Assembly (NCBI RefSeq): GCF_003627995.1 | Contig: NZ_CP032707.1 | Coordinates: 2,408,501 to 2,472,500 of the forward strand | Direction of reading: 5' to 3' | DNA: 64,000 nt | From: Brevundimonas naejangsanensis | GTDB taxonomy: Bacteria > Pseudomonadota > Alphaproteobacteria > Caulobacterales > Caulobacteraceae | In this document: positions 30,070 to 41,528 of the stretch, piece by piece | How positions within the stretch are numbered: position 1 is the first letter of the stretch | Layout of the letters: every line of letters begins with the position of its first letter | Made by a program: the position numbers and the translations under genes | The notes under the pieces: generated by a model | Databases searched by the model: none | The model's input: the letters and a program-made list of their open reading frames with translations, nothing else | What the model was told of the DNA's origin: nothing

Positions 30070-31602
30070 TCAGGCCGAGGGCAGCAGATCACCCGCGAAG
30101 GCGCGGTAACGGCCCGCGCGCACGCCTTCGGTCGCCCGGGCGATGTCCGGGGCGAAGTAGCGGTCTTCGGCATAGGGCTCGGCCGCCTCGCGCACGATGG
30201 CGTAAACGGCCTCCAACTCCTTCGACGAAGTCAGCGGACGACGGAAGTCGATTCCTTGCGCCGCTGCCAGAAGCTCGATTCCCACCACGGTCGCCGTGTT
30301 GGCGGCCATGTCCAGCAGGCGGCGGGCGCCGTGGGTGGCCATGGACACGTGGTCTTCCTGATTGGCGCTGGTCGGCACGGTGTCGATGACGCAGGGGTGG
30401 GCGACCATGCGGTTCTCGGCCACCAGGGCCGCCGCCGTCACCTGGGCGATCATGAAGCCCGAGTTCACGCCGCTGTCCTTGACCAGGAAGGCGGGCAGGT
30501 CGGTCATCTTGGGATCGACGAGGATGGAGGTGCGGCGTTCAGAGATATTGCCGATCTCGCACAGGACCATGGCGATCTGATCTGCTGCATAAGCAACGGG
30601 TTCTGCGTGGAAGTTGCCGCCCGAGATGACGTCACCGTCCTCGATGAAGACCAGCGGATTGTCGGTCACGGCGTTGGCCTCGCGCTCAAGCATGGCGGCG
30701 GCGTTGCGCAGCACGTCCAGCGTCGCGCCCATGACCTGCGGCTGGCAGCGCAGCGAGTAGGGGTCCTGCACCTTGGCGCAGTCGTGGCGGTGGCTGTCGC
30801 GGATGGCGCTGCCGGTCAGCAGTTCGCGCAGGCGACGGGCCACGTCGATCTGACCCGGCTGGCCGCGCAGGGCGTGGATGCGGGGATCGAACGGCGCGTC
30901 CGAGCCCAGCAGGGCGTCGACCGACAGGCCGCCGGCGGCGATGGCGGCGGCGAAGACGTCTTCGGCCGCGAACAGGCCGGTCAGGGCCAGGGCCGTCGAG
31001 CACTGGGTGCCGTTCAGCAGGGCCAGACCTTCCTTGGGGCCCAGGACGACCGGCTTCAGCCCGGTCTTGGCCAGGGCCGAAACGGCGTCCAGCGTCTGAC
31101 CTTGCCAGCGGGCCTCGCCGACGCCGATCAGGACGCAGCTCATGTGGGCCAGGGGGGCCAGATCGCCCGAGGCGCCGACCGAGCCCTTGGCCGGGATCAG
31201 CGGCAGGACTTCGGCGTTGACCATGCCGATCAGGGCCTCCAGCGTGTGACGCCGCACGCCCGAAGCGCCCTTCGACAGGCTGGCGATCTTCAGCACCATC
31301 AGCAGGCGGGTGACGTTCTCGTCCAGCGGCGCGCCGACGCCGCAGGCGTGGCTGAGCACCAGGTTCTTCTGAAGGGTTTCAAGGTCTTCTGAGGCGATGC
31401 TCGTGTTGGCCAGTAGGCCGAAGCCGGTGTTGATGCCGTAAACCGTGCGGCCCTCGGCCAGGATGGCGGCGACGACCGCGGCGCCCTTCTCGACATTGGC
31501 CCAGGCGGCGTCGGTCAGGCTGACCGTGACCGGGCCGCTCAGGGCGGCGCGAAGCTGGGCGAGGGTGAGCGGCGCGGCGCCGATTTCAATGGTGGTGGTC
31601 AT
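30070..31602 (-). CDS. hutH: Histidine ammonia-lyase
   Basis: 510 aa. Converts L-histidine to urocanate and ammonia. The MIO cofactor triad Ala144-Ser145-Gly146 is intact in [14 protein letters not shown]; the Tyr of YGINTGFG (about 55-62) and the QDPYSLRC and FHAEPVA regions are present. Begins a few bases after the hutU stop in the same operon, so hutU and hutH are co-transcribed and presumably under HutC. Confidence 0.97.
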   Translation of the reverse strand: MTTTIEIGAAPLTLAQLRAALSGPVTVSLTDAAWANVEKGAAVVAAILAEGRTVYGINTGFGLLANTSIASEDLETLQKNLVLSHACGVGAPLDENVTRLLMVLKIASLSKGASGVRRHTLEALIGMVNAEVLPLIPAKGSVGASGDLAPLAHMSCVLIGVGEARWQGQTLDAVSALAKTGLKPVVLGPKEGLALLNGTQCSTALALTGLFAAEDVFAAAIAAGGLSVDALLGSDAPFDPRIHALRGQPGQIDVARRLRELLTGSAIRDSHRHDCAKVQDPYSLRCQPQVMGATLDVLRNAAAMLEREANAVTDNPLVFIEDGDVISGGNFHAEPVAYAADQIAMVLCEIGNISERRTSILVDPKMTDLPAFLVKDSGVNSGFMIAQVTAAALVAENRMVAHPCVIDTVPTSANQEDHVSMATHGARRLLDMAANTATVVGIELLAAAQGIDFRRPLTSSKELEAVYAIVREAAEPYAEDRYFAPDIARATEGVRAGRYRAFAGDLLPSA

Positions 31603-31606
31603 AAGC

Positions 31607-33274
<1,668 letters not shown>

Positions 33275-33329
33275 CGATTCCTCCATGCGGCCCCGTATGC
33301 AGTTTGGGCCGTCTATGGGGGGCAGTGTT

Positions 33330-33341
33330 ATGTCTAGACAT
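33330..33341. promoter_or_regulatory. HutC-type operator, perfect palindrome ATGTCTAGACAT
   Basis: A 12-bp perfect palindrome in the 95-bp gap between divergent hutU (start 33274) and hutC (start 33370). GntR/HutC regulators bind such short palindromes and are released by urocanate. One site could control both directions. No second copy was noticed in the window. Confidence 0.7.
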
Positions 33342-33369
33342 TAACGCGCGCAAGGGGCAGTTTCGCGTC

Positions 33370-34068
33370 ATGGATCAGGAGCCGCTTCATCGCCGCATCG
33401 CGGGCGACATCGAGCGCCGCATCGCCTCGGGCGAGTGGCGGCCGGGCTTCCGCATCCCGACCGAGGCCGAGCTGACGGCGGAATACGGTTGCGCCCGCAT
33501 GACGGTGTCGCGCGCCATGTCGGACCTGTCGGCGCGCGGACTGGTGGTGCGTCGCCGCCGCGCCGGGACCGTGGTGGCCCATCCGCCGGTCCATTCGTCG
33601 GCCCTGGTCTCCATCCCCGGCATCCAGTCGGAGGTCGAGGGCAGGGGGCTGGCCTATTCCCACCGCCTGCTGGGCCGGATCGTCCGCCCCGCGCGCGCCG
33701 ACGAGGGACTGGGCGAGCGGGTGATCGAGCTGGAGACGCTGCATCTGGCCGACGACCTGCCCTTCGTTTTCGAGCGCCGCCTGATCTCGCTGAGCGCCGC
33801 CCCCGAAGCGGAGGCCGCCGATTTCACCGCCCAGCCGCCGGGCGGCTGGCTGCTGGCCCACATGCCCTGGACCGAGGCCGAGCATCGCATCTCGGCCGTC
33901 GGCGCCGACCACGAGACGGCGGCGGGGTTGGGTCTGGCCGATGGCGCGCCCTGCCTGCGGCTGGAACGCCGCACCTGGCGCGACGGCCAGGGCGTGACCT
34001 GGGCCTCACAGATTTTCCCCGGCGCGGCCTATGATCTGGTCGCGCGCTTTTCCCCGACCAAAGGATGA
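33370..34068 (+). CDS. hutC: Histidine utilisation repressor HutC (GntR/HutC family)
   Basis: 232 aa from MDQEPLHRRIAGDIERRI. The winged helix is at 10-75 (WRPGFRIPTEAELTAEYGCARMTVSRAMSDLSARGLVVRRRRAGTVV) and the UTRA effector domain follows from about 85, with LETLHLADDLPFVFERRLIS and WASQIFPGAAYDL. Known members repress hut genes and respond to urocanate. First gene of the rightward hutC-hutG-hutI set and probably self-regulated through the operator at 33330. Confidence 0.93.
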   Translation: MDQEPLHRRIAGDIERRIASGEWRPGFRIPTEAELTAEYGCARMTVSRAMSDLSARGLVVRRRRAGTVVAHPPVHSSALVSIPGIQSEVEGRGLAYSHRLLGRIVRPARADEGLGERVIELETLHLADDLPFVFERRLISLSAAPEAEAADFTAQPPGGWLLAHMPWTEAEHRISAVGADHETAAGLGLADGAPCLRLERRTWRDGQGVTWASQIFPGAAYDLVARFSPTKG

Positions 34069-34073
34069 CCCCG

Positions 34074-34964
34074 ATGAGCCAACCGTCTGAAGCCCTGGGG
34101 TGGCGCTCTGTGGCGGATCTGGTGGGCCACCATCCCGACGCCCCCGTCGCCTTGATCGGCGCGCCGCTGAATGAGCGGTCGCTGACGCCGGGTCGGTGCG
34201 ACCTGGGCCCCAAGACTCTGCGCGCCGTCCTGCCGCGCCTGTCGACCTATGACGTCGAGACGGGGCTGGAGCTGGAGATCAAGGTCCACGACGCCGGCGA
34301 CGTGGCGCTGAAGGCCGTCTCGCCTTTCGATTCCTTTGAGCCTGTACGCGACGCCGTTGCGGCTCAGGCGCATCGCGCCCTGACCATTCTCGTCGGCGGC
34401 AACAACGCCATCACCCGTCCGGGCGTCCACGCCCTCGGTCTGGATCGCGTCGGCGTGCTGACGCTGGACGCCCATTTCGACCTGCGTGACACGGATCAGG
34501 GCCTGACCAACGGCAACCCGATCCAGGCCCTGCTGGACGACGGCATGGACGGCCGGCGCATCAGCCAGGTCGGCCTCGCCCCCTTCGCCAACACCCGCCG
34601 CGCGCACCAGAAAGCTGAAGCGGCCGGGATCAGCGTCCGTACGGCGCGCGAGTGCCGTCAGCGCGGTCTGGAAAGCGTCGTGGTCGAGGAACTGGAGCGC
34701 CTGTCGTCGCTGTGCGACGTCATCTACGTCGACTTCGACATCGATGTCATCGACCGCAGCCAGTGGCCCGCCAGTCCCGGCGCGCGCCCCGGCGGGGTCT
34801 CGGTGCACGACTTTTTCGACGCCGCCCGCGCCATTGGGGCCTGTCCCAAGGTGCGCGCCGTTGACCTGACCGAATACGACCCGTCGCTGGAAGTCGGCGA
34901 CCTCGGCTCCCTGACCGCCGGGCGCTGGTTCTGCGAAATCCTGGCTGGAGTGGCCGCGCGATGA
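34074..34964 (+). CDS. hutG: Formimidoylglutamase-like arginase-family hydrolase
   Basis: 296 aa; ATG 34074 has GGA 8 nt upstream, though ATG 34065 overlapping the hutC stop is possible. It should split formiminoglutamate to glutamate and formamide. Two Mn-binding motifs are intact: TLDAHFDLRD (about 130-139) and VDFDIDVIDRSQWPAS (about 220-235). The first motif, GGDHS in most ureohydrolases, reads GGNNAIT here (about 105), so the usual His ligand is Asn. Its place between hutC and hutI supports the role. Confidence 0.82.
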   Translation: MSQPSEALGWRSVADLVGHHPDAPVALIGAPLNERSLTPGRCDLGPKTLRAVLPRLSTYDVETGLELEIKVHDAGDVALKAVSPFDSFEPVRDAVAAQAHRALTILVGGNNAITRPGVHALGLDRVGVLTLDAHFDLRDTDQGLTNGNPIQALLDDGMDGRRISQVGLAPFANTRRAHQKAEAAGISVRTARECRQRGLESVVVEELERLSSLCDVIYVDFDIDVIDRSQWPASPGARPGGVSVHDFFDAARAIGACPKVRAVDLTEYDPSLEVGDLGSLTAGRWFCEILAGVAAR

Positions 34965-34978
34965 TCACGATGTTTTTC

Positions 34979-35106
34979 CCTTCTCCCCTCGTGGGAGAAG
35001 GTGGGCCGCGCAGCGGCTCGGATGAGGGGGCTGCCAGCCTCTCGTGCTTCATTGGCCAATCATCCCTCTCGCTTCGTGAGCCACCTTCTCCCACGAGGGG
35101 AGAAGG
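34979..35106. repeat. Palindromic element with 26-bp perfect inverted repeats ahead of hutI
   Basis: Arms 34979-35004 and 35081-35106 are exact reverse complements, and each arm is itself a small hairpin (CCTTCTCCC / GGAGAAGG). The 76-nt interior is also partly complementary (CGGATGAGGGGGCTG with the ATCCCTCTC part). The right arm contains GGGGAGAAGG, the evident ribosome binding site of hutI, 3-7 nt before its ATG at 35110. Confidence 0.85.
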
Positions 35107-35109
35107 CTC

Positions 35110-36321
35110 ATGATCTACGACCGCCTCATCACCGATTGCCACGTCGCCACCATGACCGAGGGCGGTGCCCCCTATGGCGCGATCGAGGACGCCGCCATCC
35201 TGATCAAGGACGGGCGCATCGCCTGGGTCGGGCCGCGTGCCGATCTGCCTGTGCATAAGGCTGTGGAAACCGAAAGTTTGGGCGGCCGCTGGGTCACGCC
35301 AGGTCTGATCGACTGCCACACCCATCTGGTCTTCGGCGGGGACCGCTCGGGCGAGTTCGAGCGGCGACTGGAGGGCGCGACCTATGAAGAGATCGCGCGC
35401 GCCGGGGGCGGCATTGTCTCTTCGGTCAAGGCGACGCGCGAGGAGACGGAGGATCAGCTCTACGCCTCGGCTTGCAAACGTCTGGAGGGGCTGAAGGCCA
35501 CCGGCGTCACCACGGTCGAGATCAAGTCCGGCTATGGCCTGGACCACGACGGCGAGCTGAAGATGCTGCGTGTCGCCCGGCGGATCGGGCGCGAGGCCGG
35601 GGTGCGGGTCCGCACCTCCTATCTGGGCCTGCACGCCGTGCCGCCCGAGCATAGGGCCGACCGCGCCGCCTATGTGGATAAGGCTGTGGATGACATCCTG
35701 CCCGCCGCCCACGCCGAGGGTCTGGTCGACATGGTCGACGCCTATTGCGAACCCATCGCCTTCTCGGTCGAGGAGGTCAGCCGCCTGTTCGACAAGGCCG
35801 AGGAACTGGGATTGCCGGTCAAGCTGCACGCCGACCAGCTGTCGAACGGCGGCGGCGCGGCGCTGGCCGCCCGCTATCACGCCCTGTCGGCCGACCATAT
35901 CGAGCACACGACCGAGGCGGGCGTGAAAACCATGGCCGAGGCGGGCGTGACAGCGGTCCTGCTGCCCGGCGCCTTCCTGATGCTGCGCGAGACGCAACTT
36001 CCGCCGGTCGCCTTGTTGCGTCAGCATGGCGTGGCCATGGCGGTGGCGACGGACTGCAACCCCGGCACTTCGCCGCTGACCTCCATGACGGCGGCGATCA
36101 ACCTGGCCTGCGTCCAGTTCCGCCTGACGCCGGAAGAGGCCTTGGCGGGCGCCACGCGGAACGCGGCCCGCGCGCTGGGCCTGCAGGACGAGATCGGCAC
36201 GGTCGAGGCGGGCAAGGCCGCCGATCTCGCCGTCTGGGATATCAGCCGCCCCGCCGAACTGGCTTACTGGCTGGGCAAGCCGATGCTGCATCGCCGCTAT
36301 CTGGCGGGACGCGCGGCCTAG
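35110..36321 (+). CDS. hutI: Imidazolonepropionase
   Basis: 403 aa. Hydrolyses imidazolonepropionate to formiminoglutamate. Amidohydrolase motifs: [20 protein letters not shown] (about 64-83, HxH metal ligands), EIKSGYGLD (about 138), [12 protein letters not shown] (about 239), DHIEHT, and [10 protein letters not shown] with the metal-binding Asp (about 313). Its ribosome binding site lies in the arm of the upstream palindrome. Last hut gene here; hutF is absent from this window. Confidence 0.97.
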   Translation: MIYDRLITDCHVATMTEGGAPYGAIEDAAILIKDGRIAWVGPRADLPVHKAVETESLGGRWVTPGLIDCHTHLVFGGDRSGEFERRLEGATYEEIARAGGGIVSSVKATREETEDQLYASACKRLEGLKATGVTTVEIKSGYGLDHDGELKMLRVARRIGREAGVRVRTSYLGLHAVPPEHRADRAAYVDKAVDDILPAAHAEGLVDMVDAYCEPIAFSVEEVSRLFDKAEELGLPVKLHADQLSNGGGAALAARYHALSADHIEHTTEAGVKTMAEAGVTAVLLPGAFLMLRETQLPPVALLRQHGVAMAVATDCNPGTSPLTSMTAAINLACVQFRLTPEEALAGATRNAARALGLQDEIGTVEAGKAADLAVWDISRPAELAYWLGKPMLHRRYLAGRAA

Positions 36322-36330
36322 GACTAGCGT

Positions 36331-36353
36331 GGCTCCCTCGATCGGGGAGGGAG
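36331..36353. promoter_or_regulatory. Small hairpin carrying the ribosome binding site of the oxidoreductase gene
   Basis: GCTCCCTC (36332-36339) pairs with GAGGGAGC (36347-36354) around a short loop. The GGGGAGG of the right arm is the best ribosome binding site for ATG 36359. It resembles a reduced form of the G/C palindromes elsewhere in the window. Confidence 0.4.
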
Positions 36354-36358
36354 CGAGC

Positions 36359-37945
36359 ATGGCGGAAACACGGGCGGACGTCGTTATTCTGGGCGGCGGG
36401 CACAACGGACTGGTCTGCGCCTTCTACCTGGCGCGGGCCGGGCTGAAGGTGACGGTGCTGGAGCGGCGGGGCGTCGTCGGCGGCGCGGCGGTGACGGAGG
36501 AGTTCCATCCCGGGTTCCGCAACTCGACCGCCAGCTACACCGTCAGCCTGCTGAACCCGCGGGTGATCGCCGACATGGAGCTGCCGCGCCACGGCCTGCG
36601 GGTGGTCGAGCGGCGAGTCGCCAACTTCCTGCCTCTGGAAGATGGGCGCTACTTCCTGGCCGGCGAGGGCCGGACCCAGGCCGAGGTCGCCAGATTCTCG
36701 ACCCGCGACGCTGAACGCTTGCCCGACTATGAGGCGCGGCTCGAGACGGTGGCCGCCATCCTGCGCGACTTGATCCTGACCACGCCGCCTAACGTCGTCG
36801 AGGGCGGCTGGCTGGCGGCCTTGCCGGAGATGCTGAAGGCGGCGTCGCTGGGGCGGCGGGTTTCGGGGCTGGGCATGACCGCGCAGCGCGACCTGCTGGA
36901 CCTGTTCGCCAAATCGGCGGGCGACTGGCTGGACGGCTGGTTCGAGAGCGATCCGATCAAGGCGCTGTTCGGCTTCGACAGCGTCGTCGGCAACTACGCC
37001 AGCCCCTATACGCCCGGCTCGGCCTATGTGCTGCTGCACCACGTCTTCGGCGAGGTGAACGGCAAGAAGGGCGCCTGGGGCCACGCCATCGGCGGCATGG
37101 GGGCCATCACCCAGGCCATGGCCGCCGCCTGCGCCGAGCAGGGCGTCGACGTCCGGCTGGACGCGCCTGTCGCTGAGGTGCTGACCGAAAAGGGCAGGGC
37201 GGTCGGCGCTGTGACCGAGGCGGGCGATGTGGTCCGCGCCCGCGCCGTCGTGTCCAACCTGCATCCGCGCCTGTTGTTCGACCGGCTGGTCGATCCCGGC
37301 GTGGTCCCTGCGGACTTCACCGAGGGGATGAGCCGCTACGCCTCGGGCTCGGGCACCTTCCGCATGAATGTGGCCTTGTCCGAGCTGCCGCGCTTCACCG
37401 CCTTGCCCGAGCGGGGCGACCACCTTACGGCGGGCATCATCATCGCGCCGACGCTGGCCTACATGGACCGCGCCCACGCCGAGGCGCGGCTGAACGGCTG
37501 GTCGTCCAAGCCCATCGTCGAGATGCTGATCCCCTCGACCCTGGACGACCGTCTGGCGCCGGAGGGCCAGCACGTCGCCAGCCTGTTCTGCCAGCACGTT
37601 TCGCCCGATCTGGCGGACGAGCATCGCGACACGGTGGCCGATCTGATGATCGACACGGTCGACGCCCATGCGCCGGGCTTCAAGGCCTCGGTGGTGGGGC
37701 GGCTGTCGCTGGGGCCGCGCGATCTAGAGCGGCGGTTCGGTCTGATCGGCGGTGACATCTTCCACGGGCGGCTGACGCTGGATCAGCTGTTCAGCGCGCG
37801 GCCCGTTCTAGGCCACGCCGATCACCGGATGCCGGTCCCCGGCCTCTACCTGTGCGGGTCGGGCGCTCACCCCGGCGGCGGCGTGACGGGAGCCCCGGGG
37901 CACAACGCGGCCCAGGCGGTCCTGAGGGATCTCAAAAGGCGTTAA
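36359..37945 (+). CDS. FAD-dependent oxidoreductase, PYROXD2/CrtI-like
   Basis: 528 aa from MAETRADVVILGGGHNGLVCAFYLARAGLKVTVLERR. The Rossmann GxGxxG appears as GGGHNGL (about 12-18) with the acidic end of beta-2 (LERR). Then GGMGAITQAMAAACAEQGVDVRLDAPV in mid protein and the CrtI/PYROXD2 C-terminal GLYLCGSGAHPGGGVTGAPGHNAA (about 495-518). Phytoene-desaturase-like fold, but no crtB, crtY or crtE lies nearby, so carotenoid synthesis is not supported. Substrate unknown. Confidence 0.85.
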   Translation: MAETRADVVILGGGHNGLVCAFYLARAGLKVTVLERRGVVGGAAVTEEFHPGFRNSTASYTVSLLNPRVIADMELPRHGLRVVERRVANFLPLEDGRYFLAGEGRTQAEVARFSTRDAERLPDYEARLETVAAILRDLILTTPPNVVEGGWLAALPEMLKAASLGRRVSGLGMTAQRDLLDLFAKSAGDWLDGWFESDPIKALFGFDSVVGNYASPYTPGSAYVLLHHVFGEVNGKKGAWGHAIGGMGAITQAMAAACAEQGVDVRLDAPVAEVLTEKGRAVGAVTEAGDVVRARAVVSNLHPRLLFDRLVDPGVVPADFTEGMSRYASGSGTFRMNVALSELPRFTALPERGDHLTAGIIIAPTLAYMDRAHAEARLNGWSSKPIVEMLIPSTLDDRLAPEGQHVASLFCQHVSPDLADEHRDTVADLMIDTVDAHAPGFKASVVGRLSLGPRDLERRFGLIGGDIFHGRLTLDQLFSARPVLGHADHRMPVPGLYLCGSGAHPGGGVTGAPGHNAAQAVLRDLKRR

Positions 37946-37946
37946 T

Positions 37947-37966
37947 CTCGTCAGGGTTGTGACGAG
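37947..37966. terminator. Short hairpin after the oxidoreductase gene
   Basis: CTCGTCA pairs with TGACGAG around a 6-nt loop (GGGTTG), directly after the TAA. No clear T run follows. Weak terminator or RNA end. Confidence 0.35.
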
Positions 37967-38013
37967 GACGAAATTCAATCTAGTGTTGCTTCGCTTGTTC
38001 GGGGGAGCAACCT

Positions 38014-41000
38014 ATGGATGTGGAAGAATTCATCTCGCGATGGTCGACGGCGACGATCAGCGAGCGGTCGCACTATCAAACCTTCATCAGTCAACTCTGC
38101 GCCCTGATCGGCGTGCCGGCGCCGGACGAGGAAAGGGTCGGCGACCTGGATTACTGCTTCGAGCGGCCGGTGCGCTTTGTCCACGAGGACGGAAGCAGTC
38201 AGTCAGGCGCCATAGACTGCTATCGGCGCGGCGCCTTTGTGCTCGAGGCCAAGCAGTCGAGGAAACGGGGGGCGGGCGGCGACCTGGATCCCCTGCCGCA
38301 CCTGGCTTTGTTGGCGGGGCGCGGGCGCAAGCGGGTTCAGCCCTGTGGCGGCGCTCTTGAGCGCATCATGCTCAACGCCAAGCGGCAGGCTGAGAACTAC
38401 GCCAAGGCGCTGGACGAATGGCCGCCGTTCATCGTGGTGGTCGATGTCGGTCGTTCGATCGACCTCTGGGCGGACTTCAATCGCCAGGGCAAGGGTTACG
38501 CCCCCTTTCCCGACCGCGCCCGCTATCGCATCGGGATGAACGACCTGCGCGACGCCGCCGTGCGTCAGCGTCTGCGTTCCGTCTGGGCGGACGCCATGAG
38601 CCTGGATCCCGCCGCCCACGTGGCCGAGGTGACGACCGACATCGCCGAGCGTCTGGCCTGGCTGGTGCGGTCGATCAGCAGCCGGATTCCCAAGGACGAG
38701 AACGGCCGCGCCGATCCGGTCGCCAAGGCCGCAAGAGCCAGCCGAACGGCGCTGTTCATCATGCAGTGCATCTTCGCCATGTTCGCTGATAGCGTGAACT
38801 TGATCGAGAAGCGGGGTTTTCTGCGGTTCCTCGAGAGCTACCGGGGCGCGGCCGACCGTTTTCACCTGGGGGCGGACGACTTCTTTCGACGCATGGACCA
38901 GGGCGGCCATTGCGCCGCCATTCGCCAGGATCTCAAGCGTTTCAATGGCGGGCTGTTTCAGCATTCGGCGGCCCTGCCGATCACCGAAGCGGAACTCGAG
39001 GCACTGATCGCGGCTGCCCAGCGCGACTGGGCCTCGGTCGAACCGGCGATCTTCGGGGCCCTTCTGGAGCAGGCGCTCGATCCGGCCGAGCGCGTTGAAC
39101 TGGGGGCCCACTATACGCCCAAAGCCTATGTCCGGCGGCTCGTGGAAGCGACGGTCATGGAGCCACTGCGCGCCGATTGGGAGGCGCATGAGGCCGATGC
39201 CCTGGGCGCTTATCTGCGCGGCGAAGTGCTGGGCGCGCGCGGGATCGTCCGCCAGTTCCACACGACCCTGTGCAAGACGCAGGTGCTGGATCCTGCCTGC
39301 GGCACAGGCAATTTTCTCTATGTCGCCATGGACATGATGAAGGATCTCGAAAGTGAAATCCTGACGTCCCTGGCTGATCTGGGCGAAGGCCAGGCAGCGC
39401 TGGGCCTAGACGGCCACACGGTCACTCCTGAACAGTTCTGGGGCCTCGAGAAGAACGAGTATGCGGTCTGGATCGCCGAAATGGTGATGTGGATCGGCTA
39501 TCTCCAGTGGCATTTCCGGACGTGGCGCAACGCCATGCCGTCCGAGCCCATCCTGCGCAATTTTCATCGCATCCATCAGGTCGATGCGCTGATCACCAGC
39601 GATCGGGAAGAGATCCGACGCGACGCCGTCGGTCGTCCCCTGACCCGCGTACGGACGATGCGAAGGGGCCCGGCGGGCGTCGATCCGCTTGGCCCGCGTC
39701 ATGAGGAACGCGAGGTGGTGCGCCTGATCGATCCGCGCCCGACGGCGTGGCCCGCGGCGGACTTCATCATCGGCAATCCGCCCTTCATCGGCGGAAAGGA
39801 CCTGAGGGCCGAACTGGGCGACGGCTATGTCGACGCCCTGTGGCAGGTGCGCCAGGGGCGCTTCCGCTCGGCCGATCTGGTCGCGGCCTGGTGGGATCGC
39901 GCGGCCGAAATTCTGACCGCCAAGGGGAGTCGGTTGCGTCGGTTCGGCTTCATCACCACCAACTCCATCAACCAGACCTTCTCCCGCCGTGTGCTCGAGC
40001 ACCACCTGAACGGCGAGCCGCCGATGCGCCTGACCTTCGCCATTCCCGACCATCCGTGGATCAAGGGCGTCGGCCGCGCCGACGTGCGGATCGCCATGAC
40101 GGTGGCGGAGCGGGGGCGGCCCGATGGTCAGGGACGACTGCTGACCGTGATCGAAGAACGCGAGGCCGAGGCGGAAACGCCGGACATCGTCTTTCGCGAA
40201 CGACGGGGCGTGATTGGTCCTGACCTGACCCTGGGCCTTTCCCTCAACGCGCCGAAGGCGCTGAAAGCCAATGCCTTGCTCTGCTCGGCGGGCGTCAAGC
40301 TGCATGGCGCAGGCTTCATCGTTTCCGAAGAGCGCGCCGCCATGTTGCTGGCGGCGTCGGACGAGGAGGCGGGGCGGCCCATCTTCGCCTATCGCAACGG
40401 TCGTGATTTGGCGTCGCGGCCCCGCGATGCGCGCGTGATCGACCTGTTCGGATGGTCGGAGAGAGAGGCGCGGCTGCGCCATCCCGCCGTCTTTCAGCAC
40501 CTGCTTGAAACGGTGAAGCCTGAGCGGGATCTGAACAACCGCCAATCCTACCGCGACAACTGGTGGATTTTCGGCGAGCCGCGCAGCGAGTTTCGTCCGG
40601 CGCTGGAGGGCCTGTCCCGTTACATCGCCACGGTCGAGACGGCCAAGCATCGCTGGTTCCGTTTCCTCGAGGCCGACGTCCTGCCCGACAATGCGGTGAT
40701 CGCCATCGCCTCCGACGACCCGCGCGTGCTGGGCGTCCTGTCGTCACGGGTGCATGGCCTGTGGGCGCTGGCCCGGGGCGGGCGGCTGGAGGATCGGCCC
40801 ACCTACACCAAGACGGCCTGTTTCGATGCCTTTCCCTTTCCTGAACTGGACGGATGGATCGGAGAGGAGACCGGGGTTCTGGCGAAGGAAATCGACGACT
40901 TGCGTCAGGATGTTCTGGCCCGTCATGACGATCTGACGATGACGGGCCTCTACAACCTGCGTCAGCGCCTGATCGTCGGTGCAGACTTCAGCGCCGCAGA

Positions 41001-41487
41001 AAGGGACCAGTATGAGCGGGGGCACGTCCATTTGCTTCATCACCTGCATCAGCGCCTCGATGACATGGTGCTGACCGCCTACGGCTGGGACGGTGGCATG
41101 GGCGACGACGCCATGCTCGGTGCGCTGATGGCCTTGAACCGCGCGCGACGGGAGGAGGAGATGAGGGGAGTGATCCGCTTCTTGCGCCCGGCCTATCAAC
41201 AGGGACGGGTCAAGGTTTCGGTCCGCGCCGTTCAGACCGAGGTGTCGCTCGATAGGCCCATCGTGCGCGAAGCGTGGCCCGGGACGCCCGCCGCCCTCGC
41301 GGGCGCCCTTCTCGAACACCTGAGGCGCGAGGGCGGTCCGTTGCGGCCGGTCGAACTGGCGCGCCGTTTCAGTGATCGGCCCGGACGTCGGATGACGGAT
41401 CGGATCGAGCAGACCCTGGCGGTCCTGGCGGTCGCGGGTTCGGTCCGGCGCACGGACGACGGCTGGTTCTCGCCGCGCCGGGTCTGA
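38014..41487 (+). CDS. MmeI-like (Type IIL) restriction-modification enzyme
   Basis: 1157 aa single polypeptide. N-terminal nuclease: Asp68-x9-Glu78-Ala-Lys80 (AIDCYRRGAFVLEAK), the exact spacing known for MmeI. A helical linker follows, then the gamma-class N6-adenine methyltransferase with motif I DPACGTGNFL (about 426-435) and motif IV NPPFIGG (about 588-594). A target-recognition region runs from about 780 to 1000 and a winged-helix-like C-terminus from about 1095. Such enzymes modify one strand and cut about 20 bp away, needing no partner. It stands alone between housekeeping genes. Base composition is similar to its neighbours. The site recognised cannot be told by eye. Confidence 0.88.
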   Translation: MDVEEFISRWSTATISERSHYQTFISQLCALIGVPAPDEERVGDLDYCFERPVRFVHEDGSSQSGAIDCYRRGAFVLEAKQSRKRGAGGDLDPLPHLALLAGRGRKRVQPCGGALERIMLNAKRQAENYAKALDEWPPFIVVVDVGRSIDLWADFNRQGKGYAPFPDRARYRIGMNDLRDAAVRQRLRSVWADAMSLDPAAHVAEVTTDIAERLAWLVRSISSRIPKDENGRADPVAKAARASRTALFIMQCIFAMFADSVNLIEKRGFLRFLESYRGAADRFHLGADDFFRRMDQGGHCAAIRQDLKRFNGGLFQHSAALPITEAELEALIAAAQRDWASVEPAIFGALLEQALDPAERVELGAHYTPKAYVRRLVEATVMEPLRADWEAHEADALGAYLRGEVLGARGIVRQFHTTLCKTQVLDPACGTGNFLYVAMDMMKDLESEILTSLADLGEGQAALGLDGHTVTPEQFWGLEKNEYAVWIAEMVMWIGYLQWHFRTWRNAMPSEPILRNFHRIHQVDALITSDREEIRRDAVGRPLTRVRTMRRGPAGVDPLGPRHEEREVVRLIDPRPTAWPAADFIIGNPPFIGGKDLRAELGDGYVDALWQVRQGRFRSADLVAAWWDRAAEILTAKGSRLRRFGFITTNSINQTFSRRVLEHHLNGEPPMRLTFAIPDHPWIKGVGRADVRIAMTVAERGRPDGQGRLLTVIEEREAEAETPDIVFRERRGVIGPDLTLGLSLNAPKALKANALLCSAGVKLHGAGFIVSEERAAMLLAASDEEAGRPIFAYRNGRDLASRPRDARVIDLFGWSEREARLRHPAVFQHLLETVKPERDLNNRQSYRDNWWIFGEPRSEFRPALEGLSRYIATVETAKHRWFRFLEADVLPDNAVIAIASDDPRVLGVLSSRVHGLWALARGGRLEDRPTYTKTACFDAFPFPELDGWIGEETGVLAKEIDDLRQDVLARHDDLTMTGLYNLRQRLIVGADFSAAERDQYERGHVHLLHHLHQRLDDMVLTAYGWDGGMGDDAMLGALMALNRARREEEMRGVIRFLRPAYQQGRVKVSVRAVQTEVSLDRPIVREAWPGTPAALAGALLEHLRREGGPLRPVELARRFSDRPGRRMTDRIEQTLAVLAVAGSVRRTDDGWFSPRRV

Positions 41488-41528
41488 TTTGGCCTAGCCG
41501 TGGGCTGCGGCGATCATTAAGTCAGTGA

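Noticed and set aside
36359..37945. Carotenoid phytoene desaturase
   Set aside because: The fold is related, but the C-terminus fits PYROXD2 and no carotenoid partners lie nearby; fni is 8 kb away and has general roles.
38203..39261. 352-codon minus-strand frame opposite the restriction-modification gene
   Set aside because: No domain; the plus strand shows nuclease and methyltransferase motifs.
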